A model generated the notes under the pieces. It had not been told where the DNA came from. It made no database searches and worked only from the letters and a program-made list of their open reading frames with translations. From NCBI RefSeq assembly GCF_000802245.2, contig NZ_CP021080.1, forward strand, positions 6,696,001 through 6,760,000: a stretch of DNA of 64,000 bases, given 5' to 3'. This DNA is from Streptomyces pluripotens (lineage in GTDB: Bacteria > Actinomycetota > Actinomycetes > Streptomycetales > Streptomycetaceae). Shown here piece after piece: positions 47,481 through 57,187 of this stretch (position 1 is the first letter of the stretch; each line of letters starts with the position of its first letter). Both the position numbers and the translations under genes were made by a program.

Positions 47481-48046
47481 GCACCACGTGGCGCTCGCCG
47501 GAGCCTGTCGGCCGACCAAAGGCAGGCGTGCGGAGACCCGAACGAGCGTCACGCCGGTGGCACACCGAACCCGAACCGCCGACGGGCCTGGTCACCGACA
47601 CCGCTGCAGAGGCTGGAACCCTGGCGAACGCCTGGTAGTGCCCCGCCTACCGACTGCGGACCGAACCGGCCTGCCGGTTCGACCCCGGCCGCCAGACGGA
47701 CGCGCGGAGGACGGGCGCGGGAACTGCGACAGTGCAGACCACTGCGCCAACGCGCCGATCGTCCGGCGGGGCAGCGCTGCCTGGGTCTCGCCGGAGCCGA
47801 CGGCGCCGGCGCCCAGCGGTCCTGTGGCGGTCTCCATGACCTGGCGGGCGACGGCCCCGGCAACGTGAGCACGGCCCCGCCGGCTGTCACACCCGCTCAC
47901 TCTCCGCGTTCACCGCGCGATTCGCTGGTGTGGGCGATGCGACCCCCGGTGTTATTCAATGAGGTGTGCGGCGGGGATCTCGGGGCCCCGACGCACGAGT
48001 CCGAATACGGCCCCGGCGCTGTGCCGGGGATTGCTGAGAGAGCCGC
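47481..48046. other. gene-free interval
   Basis: About 565 bases with no gene or repeat that I can support. It must hold the promoter of the SpoIIE-type gene; a weak A/T-richer patch (TTATTCAATGAGG, 47951-47963) lies 85 bases before it. Confidence 0.35.
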
Positions 48047-50214
48047 ATGGACTCCACACCCTCTCCCTCGTCCTCTTCGTCGTTCGACCTCGTCAGTAGC
48101 GCCCTGGGGCGCTACATCCCACGCGGCGGAGCGGCATCGGCCGCCGGTCCTGCCGATGCCCAAGGCGACCGTGCTCCCCGCGAACGCGTACCGGACGAAC
48201 CGGAAGCCAGCCGCCACGATCAGATTCTCGGCGCGGTCAACCTGGACAGGGACCTGCGAATCACCCGCTGTAATCTGGACGCCCCCGTATTCGCGGGTCT
48301 GGACGCCGGGACCGGGAGTCCCTTTGTCGATCTCCTTCCCCCCGGGGACGTACCGACAGTCACTCGGCGGTTGCGCCAGGTCCTGGAGACCGGTGAGGCG
48401 CACGTCGCCCGCATCCAGCGTCTGCGGCGAGGTGACGGGTCGGAGTTGGTGGTTTCGCTGAGCATCCTGCCCGCCGCGGCGCCTCAGGAGGGCCTGACTG
48501 TCTCCGTGATCGCCATGGCCAAGAGGCTGCACCTGTACGCCGCCGAGACCGCGATCGGGACCTCGCTGGACATCGGCGAAACCGCGCAGTCGCTGGCACA
48601 GTCCCTGCTGGCCTGGGGAGACGTGGCCGCTGTCGACCTCGACTTCGCCGTGTGGACGGGCGAGGGAGTCACCGGGCAGGGGCAGGGGGAGGGGCGCATC
48701 CGGCTACGCCGGGCGGCCCTGGTGCCGGATCGGGCGTGGCCCGAGGGCTACGTGACTCCGGGAGACGACCTCCCGAGTGACGCGAGTCGCCTGCTGGCGC
48801 AGGCGGTACGGAGGGACGATGCTCCGCAGGCCATCGTCATACCGGACCGGGAGGCGGTCGAGCGGGTACTCGGCAGCCCGCGAGTGATGCGTGCCCTGGT
48901 GCCCGGCGACCAGTCGGCGGGTGTGGTGTGCGTACCGCTGGTCCTGGACAGCGCGCCGCCCGTCGTGCTGGGCCTGGCCGAGGTGTGGCGGCGGGCGGAC
49001 TACCCCTTCCGTGACAGTGAGCTGTTCGACCTGCAGGAACTGGTGGCCAGGACCGCCCATCACGTCGACCTGGCCCGTCAGCACCAGCGCGAACACAGGC
49101 AGGTGCTGGCGTTGCAGCGCCGGCTGCTCCCCCGGACCGGCGGCGACACGATTGAGATCGCCAGCGTCTACCAGCCCGCCACGCCCGACAGCGCGGGCGT
49201 CGGTGGCGACTGGGTGAACAGCTTTCCATTGCCGGACGGCCGTACCGCGCTGGTGGTCGGCGATGTCGTCGGGCACGGCCTGGGAGCCGCGGCAACCATG
49301 GGTCAGCTGAGCATGGAGGCCCGCGCGCTGCTGTCCGCGGGGCTTGCGCCCGACGAGGTGCTGGAGCACCTGGACGAGACCGTGACGCTGCTGGACGACT
49401 CGGAGTCCGGGCTGGCGGCCGGCTACAGCGCCCTCGGGTCGACGTGCTGCATCGCCCTCTACGATCCGGTCAGCCACCGCGTGGCGCTGTCCAGCGCGGG
49501 TCACCTTCCCCCGGTCCTGGTGTCCCCAGACGGGCATGTGGGCCCGCTCGTGGTTCGCCCTCATCCAGGTCTGGGTGCTGAGTTCGCCCTGCGGGAGCCG
49601 TTCGACGTCCACACGTTCGGCGCGCCCCCGGGCTCCCTGCTCGCCCTCTATACCGACGGCCTCGTGGAGGATCCGGCCGTGTCGATCGACGAGGGCATCG
49701 GTAGGCTGGCGGAGGCCGTGTCCACGGTGCACCCCTGGGACACCCTGCAGCAGGCTGCACGCCGTGTCGTCTCCGCGATGGGACCCGTACGCCAGCGCGA
49801 CGACGTGACCCTGCTCCTCGCGCGCATGATCGGTTACCGCAAGGGGGACACCGCAACCTGGCGGTTGCCCGCCCGTGACGATGCCCCCGCCCGTGCCCGC
49901 GCACAGGTCTCCGCGCTGTTGCGGCAATGGCACACCAAGGACGACACTCGGGACAACGTGTTGTTGCTGGTCAGCGAGCTGGTCACGAACGCTGTGCGCT
50001 TCGCCACCGGTCCCATCACGATACGGCTGATCAGGGCCGGTCACGGTCTGCTGTGCGAGGTCGGCGACACCAGCAACGGCAGGCCACGTCTGAGCCGGGA
50101 CGACTTCCTCGACGACGGTGGCCGTGGTCTGCACGTCGTGCACAGGCTCACCACCCGGTGGGGGTGCGATGGACGGACGCCGGCAAGGTGGTCTGGGCGG
50201 AAGTCGCGAGGTGA
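48047..50214 (+). CDS. SpoIIE-type PP2C phosphatase with PAS/GAF and histidine-kinase-like ATPase domains; one-base frameshift near the end
   Basis: Domains in order: a PAS-like sensor (residues 60-160), a GAF-like region (170-340), the SpoIIE/PP2C phosphatase (VYQPATPDSAGVGGDWVNSF with metal Asp, ALVVGDVVGHGLGAAATMG, YTDGLVEDP, QRDDVTLLLAR), and a C-terminal HATPase_c (LLLVSELVTNAVRFATGP, DDGGRGLHVVHRLTTRW). It likely acts as anti-sigma/anti-anti-sigma switch. The family ends W-x-x-x-G-K-x-V-W-x-E; here WTDAGKVVWAEVAR lies one frame away and ends at 50214. One G missing from the run at 50160-50164 explains it. As written, the frame runs on to 51184. Confidence 0.87.
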
Positions 50215-50386
50215 TGCGGTTGCGGAACGGGGGACGCGACCGGCGCATGGGGGCGTGGCGAGGGTGCGGGCGGTGTGCACGTCACCCGGTGCCACCGACG
50301 GTACGGACGGTGCCCTCGGCGGCACTGGTGACCTGACCGGCAACGGGGACGCCCCGCTTGCTCCCTACGAGCGCCGGGGGCTCGCG

Positions 50387-51571
50387 CTACAGCCACTCCC
50401 CTTCCAGGGCGGTGGCGGTGAGACCCGGTGCCGCCGCGTACAGGACGGCGCGGTTGCCCGGCTTCTGCCCGGCGTCGTGCGCACGCCGCAGGATGTCGAA
50501 CACGGCGGCGCCTCCGCGGTTGCCGCTGGTGTAGCTGTCCCGGCTGTAGTCCAGCAGCCCCGACGGCCATGCGTCGGGCATGGTCTGCTCCATGTACTCC
50601 AGCACCCGGGTCCCGCCGGGGTGCGCCAGCAGTACGTCGGGGTGCCAGGAGTTGGGGTCGTCCTGGTAACGGACGCGCAGCCACTCCCACATCGCGGTGA
50701 CCGTTTCCTGGACCGCGCGCGGCCCGCGCCGGTCCATCACGAAGTGGGTGCCGTCCGCCCGTGTATCCAGACGGTGCAGGTCTTGGGTGCCGGGCAGGGT
50801 GTGGTGCCAGGCGGCGTCCAGTCGCAGTACCGACTCGTGCCTCGGGCGGCCCGTGACCACCGCGGCGACCGCGGTGTCTGCAAAGAGCAGCCGGACGATC
50901 AAGGACTCGAGGGTGTCGTCCGCGGGCTGGTAGGTCGTGCTCAGCGCCTCCGCGATCACGACCAGGACCACCCGGTCGGGGTCCGCGGCCACGAGGTCCG
51001 CCGCCAGCGCCAGGGAGCGGGTCCCCGCTACGCAGGCCCACTGCGTGGCAGGCAGCAGCATCACGTCGCTGCGGAGCGGAAGTTGGTTGGCCAGGGCGAT
51101 GTCCAGACCCGGCAACGCCGGGGTGGTGGAGTGACTGGTGATCAGACAATCGACGTCTGCGGCGTCCAGCCCCGCGATCTGTAGGGCTCCGCGCGCCGCA
51201 CGCTCTCCGTAGGACCGCACGGCCTCCCAGGCCGGCGCGGTGCGTTCCTGGACGGTCTGCGGCGCGGGTATCGCTTCCAGCGTGGCGATCACGCGGTCCA
51301 CGTCCTGCTGGGTGAACCCGTTGCGCGCCAACGCCTCTTGGGCTGGCCCGACGCCGACCGTGCGCAGGCCGCCGCCGTTTCCGGGCGCGACGGCAGCCTC
51401 CAGCGGCAGCATCCACCCGCGTGTCTGGATGCCCGTGCTGGCGGCGATGCCGTCGATCCGTGGCGCCCACGTCGCGTGCGGATGCCGGTTGCGTACGTCC
51501 GCCACGATCTGGCTGGTCTCCACGGCGTTCTCACCGTGTATTACGGCAGGAGGACAGAGGTAAGCGGCCAT
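50387..51571 (-). CDS. type III polyketide synthase (chalcone-synthase fold)
   Basis: This is a 394-residue type III PKS. The catalytic triad is placed as in chalcone synthase: Cys180 in LLPATQWACVAGTRSLALAA, His317 in LLAHPGGTRVLEYM and Asn351 in SYTSGNRGGAAVFDILRR; the spacings (137 and 34) agree with Cys164-His303-Asn336 of CHS. STGIQTRGWMLPLE and CLITSHSTTPALPGLDIAL are family sites. It extends a CoA starter with malonyl-CoA and cyclises it to a pyrone or phenol. No tailoring gene adjoins directly. The neighbour SpoIIE gene points toward it. Product unknown. Confidence 0.9.
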   Translation of the reverse strand: MAAYLCPPAVIHGENAVETSQIVADVRNRHPHATWAPRIDGIAASTGIQTRGWMLPLEAAVAPGNGGGLRTVGVGPAQEALARNGFTQQDVDRVIATLEAIPAPQTVQERTAPAWEAVRSYGERAARGALQIAGLDAADVDCLITSHSTTPALPGLDIALANQLPLRSDVMLLPATQWACVAGTRSLALAADLVAADPDRVVLVVIAEALSTTYQPADDTLESLIVRLLFADTAVAAVVTGRPRHESVLRLDAAWHHTLPGTQDLHRLDTRADGTHFVMDRRGPRAVQETVTAMWEWLRVRYQDDPNSWHPDVLLAHPGGTRVLEYMEQTMPDAWPSGLLDYSRDSYTSGNRGGAAVFDILRRAHDAGQKPGNRAVLYAAAPGLTATALEGEWL

Positions 51572-52068
51572 GGTGGGGCACCTTCCCAGGGGAGGAGGAA
51601 TGTCAAGAGTGCTATGTCATGGGTCACTTTGGACTTCGCACCCAAGAGGTTGCCGATGGGCTCCACTTCGGGAGTCGGCATCCGTGTCGAGCATGGACGC
51701 TAATAGGACATTTCCGCTGTGATGTAGACAACTCGGACGCCTTTTGGGGTGTGTGACACGGCGCACACTGCTGAAGCGGGGTCCCTCGGAGTGGTTCCGC
51801 TGGGCTTGCCTGACCTAGCCTCAGTCAGGACGCTGCCTGACCAGGACCCAGCTCCCGCACGTCGACGTGATCCGGGTCGGGCAGCAGCCCCCGACCGGGT
51901 ACGCGCCGTCCGAAGGCTCCCGGTCAGAGCGAGTTCGGCGCCGGTGCCCGTCACGGCTCCGCGCTGCGCAGATCCGCCGGTCCCGCCGGATCTGCGTGCG
52001 GCGCCCTTCGGCGCCCCATCGGGACGCCCGCCGAAACGAGCCGGATCGGCGGCCGGCTGTGGAAGGCC
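51572..52068. other. gene-poor interval with hairpins
   Basis: About 500 bases upstream of the PKS start. No gene seen. Contains a 10-bp-stem hairpin at 51967-51996 and a second short one just after (GGCGCC, TTCG-type loop, GGCGCC). The left part must hold the PKS promoter; TAATAGGACATTTCCGC (about 51701-51717) is an A/T-richer patch. Confidence 0.35.
51967..51996. terminator. hairpin, possible terminator
   Basis: CGCAGATCCG (51967-51976) pairs perfectly with CGGATCTGCG (51987-51996), loop of ten bases, followed by a second G/C hairpin. No gene end is near, so the function is open. Confidence 0.45.
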
Positions 52069-52443
52069 ATGGCCGGGAGAGGCCTGGAGGTCCGCACTCA
52101 CCCGTTCTTCTGTGTCCGTTTGCCGTACCAGGAGATGCCCGCGGACCTCCGCACGGAGTTCGAGGGCGTCTCGCTCACCGTGGTGGAGGGCGGCCTGAAG
52201 CACCGTCGTCTGGTGGGCGGCCGACCGTGGGACACCACGACACCGCTCGCCCGTCTCACCGCCTCCTTCTCGGGGGCGTCGCGGCGTTTCCGGACCCGGA
52301 AGTCAGACGTCGTCATCGGCCTGGGGCAGAAAACTCTGGACGCCCTCCAACGATCCGGGACTGCCTGGCGCACGAACGGAACTCATGTGCTGATCCAGGT
52401 GCGACGGTGGGGAAACCCGCCTGGGCGGGCAGCCCCACGGTGA
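52069..52443 (+). CDS. hypothetical protein
   Basis: This 124-residue frame starts with ATG and has high third-position G+C and balanced composition (HPFFCVRLPYQEMPADLRTE, VSLTVVEGGLKHRRLVGGRP), so it may be real or the C-terminal part of a damaged gene. No family recognised, no signal or membrane segment. It converges on the LuxR gene with a four-base gap. No strong ribosome site is visible. Confidence 0.4.
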   Translation: MAGRGLEVRTHPFFCVRLPYQEMPADLRTEFEGVSLTVVEGGLKHRRLVGGRPWDTTTPLARLTASFSGASRRFRTRKSDVVIGLGQKTLDALQRSGTAWRTNGTHVLIQVRRWGNPPGRAAPR

Positions 52444-52447
52444 CGCA

Positions 52448-53263
52448 TCACGGTGGGGGAGTCCGTCCCCTGGTCCCAGGCGGTCCGGGGGACGGCACCA
52501 GGCCGAGATGCTGGGCGCGCAGCACGGTGCCCACGCGGTCACGCGTGCCCAGCTTCCGGTAGACGTTCTCAATGTGTTTGTGCACGGTGCGGGTCGAGAT
52601 ACCGAGCCGGCGGCCGATGGCGTCGGCGGTGAGTGCCTCCGCGAGGAGCACCAGAACGGCGGTTTCGCGGGGCGTCAGTGTGCAGTCGGCCGCTCGCTGG
52701 TCCGCTGCTCCGTCGGGGCCGGCCGTTCGCCGCCATGCCTCCAGCAACTGTCGCTGCCGCTCGACCGCGACCAGCAGCGGTTGTGCCCGCTCGGCCATGA
52801 CCAGGTGGTCGTCGGTGAAGTCCGATCCGGAGCGGTAGACGAGGCACCCCGTGATCGGGCTGGTGCTGTCGGGAAGCGGTACGCCCAGTGCGTGGTCGAC
52901 GTCCAGGGCCGCGTTGAGCAGGCGCGAGGTCGCACTGCCCGGCCAGGCCCGGCCCGCCGCCCGTTGCGCGGTGACTGGTGTCCGGTCAGTCCGGTCCGCG
53001 TAGTGGTGGGCGAAGGGATAACCAGCGCGCAGCAGGCGCAGATCAGCCTCCCCGAGCCGGTCCAACTCGACGGCGGCATCGGGCGCCACACCGATCTGTC
53101 CGGTGCTCTCACTCCAGTCGTCCAGTTTGTGGACGACCGCCTCGCCGCCGCACAGGTCCGCCAGCGCGCCGGCGAGTAGCGGCCACAGATGCTCCGGTGT
53201 CCGCTCGTGCAGTGCCGCCACGGCAACCGCCGTCATCCGCTCGTAGGCCTTGTCCAGCCCCAC
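52448..53263 (-). CDS. LuxR-type transcriptional regulator
   Basis: This is a 271-residue regulator. The C-terminal LuxR helix-turn-helix is clear: LTPRETAVLVLLAEALTADA, IGRRLGISTRTVHKHIENVY, RKLGTRDRVGTVLRA (residues 195-255). The N-terminal 190 residues (HLWPLLAGALADLCGGEAVV, VYRSGSDFTDDHLVMAERAQ) resemble the GAF-like sensor of single-component LuxR proteins. GTG at 53263 after GAGAGGA decides the start. It lies about 0.9 kb from the type III PKS on the same strand and is a plausible regulator of it. Confidence 0.88.
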   Translation of the reverse strand: MGLDKAYERMTAVAVAALHERTPEHLWPLLAGALADLCGGEAVVHKLDDWSESTGQIGVAPDAAVELDRLGEADLRLLRAGYPFAHHYADRTDRTPVTAQRAAGRAWPGSATSRLLNAALDVDHALGVPLPDSTSPITGCLVYRSGSDFTDDHLVMAERAQPLLVAVERQRQLLEAWRRTAGPDGAADQRAADCTLTPRETAVLVLLAEALTADAIGRRLGISTRTVHKHIENVYRKLGTRDRVGTVLRAQHLGLVPSPGPPGTRGRTPPP

Positions 53264-53309
53264 GTCTTCCTCTCCGGTTGAGCCTCGTCCGTTCCCCGTG
53301 CGCGTACGT

Positions 53310-54003
53310 AGTTGTACGCATGTCCCTGCCGCCGTCTCCCGCCCATACTTGAGCACGGCGACACCGGCCTGATCGGGTGGACATCCGGCGGGCCGCCGGC
53401 ACGGGGGAACGGCGGCCCGTTCGGTGTCGCCGCCCAAGCGGGATGCGGTCCGCTGGGTCTGCGCTCCGCGCGCCAACGCCACTTCCGTCCTCTTCCGGGC
53501 CCGTCCGGCGTCCTCGACCTCATCGCACCATGCAGCCGCACACAACGCGCCGTCCACCTCGTCGGCGTAGTGGCAACCGCCACAGTCAGCCGAGCGCCGG
53601 GCACGGCCGCGGAAGGCGGGTCGTCCGAGGACGATCCGGACCGTTTCGTCCGGCATGCGCCGGGCGGTGGTCAGGCTCACCCGCACGGTGCGGGGCGGGC
53701 CGAGGGTGCCTCTCCGGAGTGCTGCCTGGGGCGGGGTAGGGCGGTGCTGTGCAGGGCGCAGTCGGGTGGCCAACTGCCTGGTCAGCGCCTCGACTAGGCG
53801 CCGGGCCGATGGGCGCAGCGCGGCGAGCCGGGCTTCCGGCAAGCTGCCCGCGTGCCGCAGCTCTGAGCGCACCAGATCCACAGGGGGGTGACGTCGGCGA
53901 TGGTCGCCGGCACGGACTCCAGCCTGCGCCCGGCCGCATGGCGGCACACCACCTTCCTGCCGTGGAGGGCGATCTCCACGTCGCCGGTCGGGATCCACTC
54001 CAT
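53310..54003 (-). pseudogene. DUF4132-like (MolR-type) pseudogene
   Basis: From an ATG at 54003 the minus strand reads MEWIPTGDVEIALHGRKVVC and RHAAGRRLESVPATI, like the start of the DUF4132 C-terminal region (W-P-xx-EVAL-xx-KVVCRNAAGRxLKSVP). It then shifts frame, with LPEARLAALRPSARRLVEAL and HYADEVDGALCAAAW in other frames. No continuous product. The match is from motif memory, and the borders are approximate. Confidence 0.45.
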
Positions 54004-54060
54004 GCGTGCCTCCGCGCACCCGCAGTGATCAAGTGACGCGAACTGTAGGACAGGCCACTG

Positions 54061-54089
54061 ACAACGCCCCCGGAGGCCGGGGGCGTTGT
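54061..54089. terminator. strong bidirectional terminator hairpin
   Basis: ACAACGCCCCCGG (54061-54073), loop AGG, CCGGGGGCGTTGT (54077-54089): a perfect 13-bp stem. It is downstream of the minus-strand DUF5997 gene, beyond a purine tract. Confidence 0.85.
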
Positions 54090-54215
54090 GGAAATGGAGT
54101 GGAAATGGAGTGGAAAAGGAGTGAAAGGGGGGCAGGAAGGGAGCAGAAGGGAATCGAGGGGGAAGAGACGGGGGAGGTACGGGAGAGGGGGGAAGAGCGA
54201 GCGGGAAAGGGCGGT
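54090..54215. repeat. purine-rich strand with short tandem repeats
   Basis: The plus strand here is almost all A and G for about 125 bases. It starts with near-repeats of GTGGAAATGGA (54088-54098, then 54099-54109, then a diverged third). It lies between the DUF5997 stop and the terminator. Confidence 0.75.
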
Positions 54216-54617
54216 TCAGTCCTGCTCAGCTTCCTTCTCGCGCTTCTCCTTCCTGATGTTCTTGACGCGTGCCGCTTCCCTGCGGACCTCGGCCTGGGTG
54301 GCGCGTTCCTTCTCCAACCACTCGGGCCGCTCCCGCTTGAGCGCCTCGATCTGATCGGTGGTCAGCGGCTCGGTGACCCCGCCGCGTCCGAGGCCGGCGA
54401 TGGACACGCCGAGCTTGGCGGCGACCACCGGACGAGGATGGGGTCCGTTCTCTCGCAGCTCGCGCAGCCACTCGGGCGGATTGGCCTGCAGCTCGTTCAG
54501 CTCGGCGCGCGAGACCACGCCCTCCTGGAAGGCGGCGGGGGTGGCGGGGAGGTACACACCCAGCTTCTTGGCCGCGGTCGCGGGCTTCATCGTCTGGGTG
54601 CTCTGCTGCGAACTCAT
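54216..54617 (-). CDS. DUF5997 family protein
   Basis: This is a 133-residue actinobacterial protein of unknown function. It begins MSSQQSTQTMKPATAAKKLG; the middle (LPATPAAFQEGVVSRAELNE, LQANPPEWLRELRENGPHPR) and GVTEPLTTDQIEALKRERPE are the conserved parts. The C-terminal 30 residues are charged and probably helical (ATQAEVRREAARVKNIRKEK). It is divergent from the LysR-like gene by 58 bases, an arrangement I recall as common in Streptomyces. Confidence 0.82.
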   Translation of the reverse strand: MSSQQSTQTMKPATAAKKLGVYLPATPAAFQEGVVSRAELNELQANPPEWLRELRENGPHPRPVVAAKLGVSIAGLGRGGVTEPLTTDQIEALKRERPEWLEKERATQAEVRREAARVKNIRKEKREKEAEQD

Positions 54618-54675
54618 GAGCTCAAGGGTATCGGCCGCGTGCCGCGGGGCCCGCCACGGCCGGTAACCTGGCCTG

Positions 54676-55455
54676 GTGACAGGCTCGGAGGAACCACCGT
54701 CGTTCCGGCTCGCGTACGTTCCCGGAGTGACGCCCGCCAAGTGGGTGAAGATCTGGAACGAGCGCCTGCCCGGCATCCCGCTCACCCTCGTCCAGGTTCC
54801 GGCCGCCGAGGCACCCGGACTCCTACGCGCGGGCGAGGCGGACGCGGGTCTCGTGCGGTTGCCCGTCGACCGCACGTACTTCAGCGCGATCCCTCTGTAC
54901 ACCGAGACCACGGTGGTCATCGTCCCCAAGGACCACCTGATCACGGCTGTGGACGAGGTCAACCTCGCCGACCTCGCCGACGAGGTGCTCTTCCATCCCC
55001 GTGATGACGTCTTCGACTGGGACCGCCCGCCCGGTGAGCCGGCTTTCGAACGGCCGGTGACGACACACGATGCGGTCGAGCTGGTGGCGGCGAACGCTGG
55101 CCTCCTGGTCGTCCCGCAGTCGCTCGCCCGGCTGTACCACCGCCGGGACCTCACCTACCGCCCGGTGGTGGACGCCCCGCAGTCGAGCGTCGCCCTGTCC
55201 TGGCCGGAGGAGGCCACCACCGATCTGGTGGAGGACTTCATCGGCATCGTCCGCGGGCGGACCGTCAACAGCACCCGGGGCCGTGCGGCGGCCACGCCGC
55301 AGGCCAAGGCCTCGGAGGAACGCAAGCGCAAGCGCTCCGAGCAGGGCGGCACCCGGCAGAAGCAGGCCGGCAAGACTCCGGGCCGCGCGGCACACGCGCG
55401 CTCGGGAGGCGGTAAACCGGCCTCCGGGCGAGGCCGACCGCGCCGGAGGTCGTGA
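54676..55455 (+). CDS. LysR-type substrate-binding-domain protein without HTH
   Basis: This is a 259-residue protein. Residues 8-195 have the periplasmic-binding fold seen in the effector domain of LysR regulators (FRLAYVPGVTPAKWVKIWNE, EADAGLVRLPVDRTYFSAIP, VVIVPKDHLITAVDEVNLAD), but there is no N-terminal winged helix. The last 55 residues are very basic (KASEERKRKRSEQGGTRQKQ, GRPRRRS), which might bind nucleic acid instead. GTG start at 54676. It is divergent from DUF5997. Confidence 0.8.
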   Translation: MTGSEEPPSFRLAYVPGVTPAKWVKIWNERLPGIPLTLVQVPAAEAPGLLRAGEADAGLVRLPVDRTYFSAIPLYTETTVVIVPKDHLITAVDEVNLADLADEVLFHPRDDVFDWDRPPGEPAFERPVTTHDAVELVAANAGLLVVPQSLARLYHRRDLTYRPVVDAPQSSVALSWPEEATTDLVEDFIGIVRGRTVNSTRGRAAATPQAKASEERKRKRSEQGGTRQKQAGKTPGRAAHARSGGGKPASGRGRPRRRS

Positions 55456-55525
55456 AGCGGGCCGCCTTCTCGGCGCCGCCCTGTGCGCCTGTCCGCCCGT
55501 GCGGGGCGCCCTCGACCGGAGTGGC

Positions 55526-56989
55526 CTACGTCGCCTGCCGCGCCGATTCCATCCTCCGCTCCGGCTCCGGACGGGCCCGGCGTTCCCGGAGGTCAGCGAA
55601 GGCCAGCACCAGGGCCATCAGGATGATGCCGACGGCAGTGAGCAGTCCGAGCTGGAGCGCGGCGGCAGGACTGCCGTGGCTCGCGAGATGCGCGAAGAAC
55701 ACCGCGCCCACGACCGCGATGCCCGACGCCGAGCCGATGCGCTGGGCGGTCTGCAGCATTCCGCCCGCCGCCCCTGCGCGCCGCACGGGAACGCGGGAGA
55801 GGGTGAGCGTGGTGTTCGGTGAGATGGTCAGACCCGAGCCGATACCGGCGACGAGCAACGGCAGTGCAGCCGCCACCGCCACGGCCCGCCCCGGCACCCA
55901 CTGCACGGCAGCGATGACGCCGAGCAGCCCCACGGACACCACGGACAACCCCCAGATGACCAGGCCGCGCCCGTAACGGACCACGAGTCGCCCCCCGGCA
56001 GCGGCCCCTGCCACTGAGCCTGCGGCGAAGGGCAAGGACGCCAGACCGGCCTCCAGCGCGCTGTAGTTCATACCGTTCTGCAGGAACAGCGTGTAGACGA
56101 AGAACAGCGTGGTGAAGCCGCCGAAGTACACCAGGCTCAGTACCGCGCCCAGCCAGAAGGAACGGAGGGAGAACAGCTCCAGGTCGATCAGGGGAGCCCG
56201 GTCCCGTCGGCCCTGGTGCCGTTCCCATGCCCAGAACGCGAACAGTAGCCCGGCAGCGACCGGGAGCAGCGCCCACTTCAGCCGTCCGGGCCACTGTTGC
56301 TCCTGCACCAGGGGCAGCATGAGGGCGAGCACTCCGGCCCCCAGGAGCAGAACACCCAGCAGGTCGAAACCCTCGCGCCGTCCCGGCGACGCCGGTGAGC
56401 GGGGTAGCAGGCGCAGCGCCGCGGCGAACACCGTCACGCCGATGGGCAGATTGACGAAGAACACCCAGCGCCAGCCGTCAGCGCTGCCGAACGCCTGGAT
56501 CAGCAGGCCGCCGGCCAGCGGTCCGACCGCGGTGGAAAACCCGACGACGCTCCCCACCCTGCCGAAGGCACGTGCTCGCTCCGGGCCCTGGAACATCTGC
56601 TGGATCAGCCCTGAAGTCTGTGGCGCGACCAGGCCCGCCGCCGCTCCCTGGAGCAGTCGGAACAGCACCAACCAGGTGGCGCCGCGGGCCAGCCCGCAAG
56701 CCGCCGAGGCCAGGGTGAACAGGGCGAGACCGGTCAGAAAGGCCTCACGACGGCCGCGCAGATCCCCAAGGCGCCCCGCCGGGACGAGCACCAGCCCGAA
56801 GGCCAGGGCGTAGCCGGAGATCACCCAGGACAAGTCGGCGTCGTCGGCGTGCAGTCCGCGCTGCATCGAAGGCAGCGCCACGTTCACGATCGAGGTGTCC
56901 AGCAGCGTCATGAAGCTGGAGGTCAGACAGACCGCGAGCGCCTTCCACCGCCGGTCGCCGAGGGCAGGCCCAGCCTGGTCTGTGGTCAT
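55526..56989 (-). CDS. MFS drug:H+ antiporter, DHA2 (14-TM) type
   Basis: This is a 487-residue exporter with about 14 hydrophobic helices. LTSSFMTLLDTSIVNVALPS (motif D1 of DHA2), GRLGDLRGRREAFLTGL (motif A), LFRLLQGAAAGLVAPQTSGL and VGFSTAVGPLAGGLLI (motif C) are clear. It probably exports antibiotics or dyes using the proton gradient. It starts with ATG at 56989. The Lrp gene lies upstream on the same strand, about 200 bases away; no TetR or MarR gene adjoins. Confidence 0.9.
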   Translation of the reverse strand: MTTDQAGPALGDRRWKALAVCLTSSFMTLLDTSIVNVALPSMQRGLHADDADLSWVISGYALAFGLVLVPAGRLGDLRGRREAFLTGLALFTLASAACGLARGATWLVLFRLLQGAAAGLVAPQTSGLIQQMFQGPERARAFGRVGSVVGFSTAVGPLAGGLLIQAFGSADGWRWVFFVNLPIGVTVFAAALRLLPRSPASPGRREGFDLLGVLLLGAGVLALMLPLVQEQQWPGRLKWALLPVAAGLLFAFWAWERHQGRRDRAPLIDLELFSLRSFWLGAVLSLVYFGGFTTLFFVYTLFLQNGMNYSALEAGLASLPFAAGSVAGAAAGGRLVVRYGRGLVIWGLSVVSVGLLGVIAAVQWVPGRAVAVAAALPLLVAGIGSGLTISPNTTLTLSRVPVRRAGAAGGMLQTAQRIGSASGIAVVGAVFFAHLASHGSPAAALQLGLLTAVGIILMALVLAFADLRERRARPEPERRMESARQAT

Positions 56990-57187
56990 GGAGTCACGCT
57001 AAGCATCCGCGATGCCTCGTGCACCCGCTGGGACGCGCGGGGAGGCCAGGCGCGGGCTCGCCGGAGGGCCCCGGCCGGAGTGCCGCTGCTTCCCGGGTGT
57101 GGATACCGAGGGGGTGGTTGCGGTCGTGGGTGTTCCGCCGGGCCGGACGGGGTCGGGACCGCAGGCACGGTCCAGCGGGGCCCGGCG

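Noticed and set aside
50215..51184. Long C-terminal extension of the SpoIIE protein
   Set aside because: The extension is antisense to the PKS gene and low in complexity; a one-base frameshift gives the normal family end at 50214.
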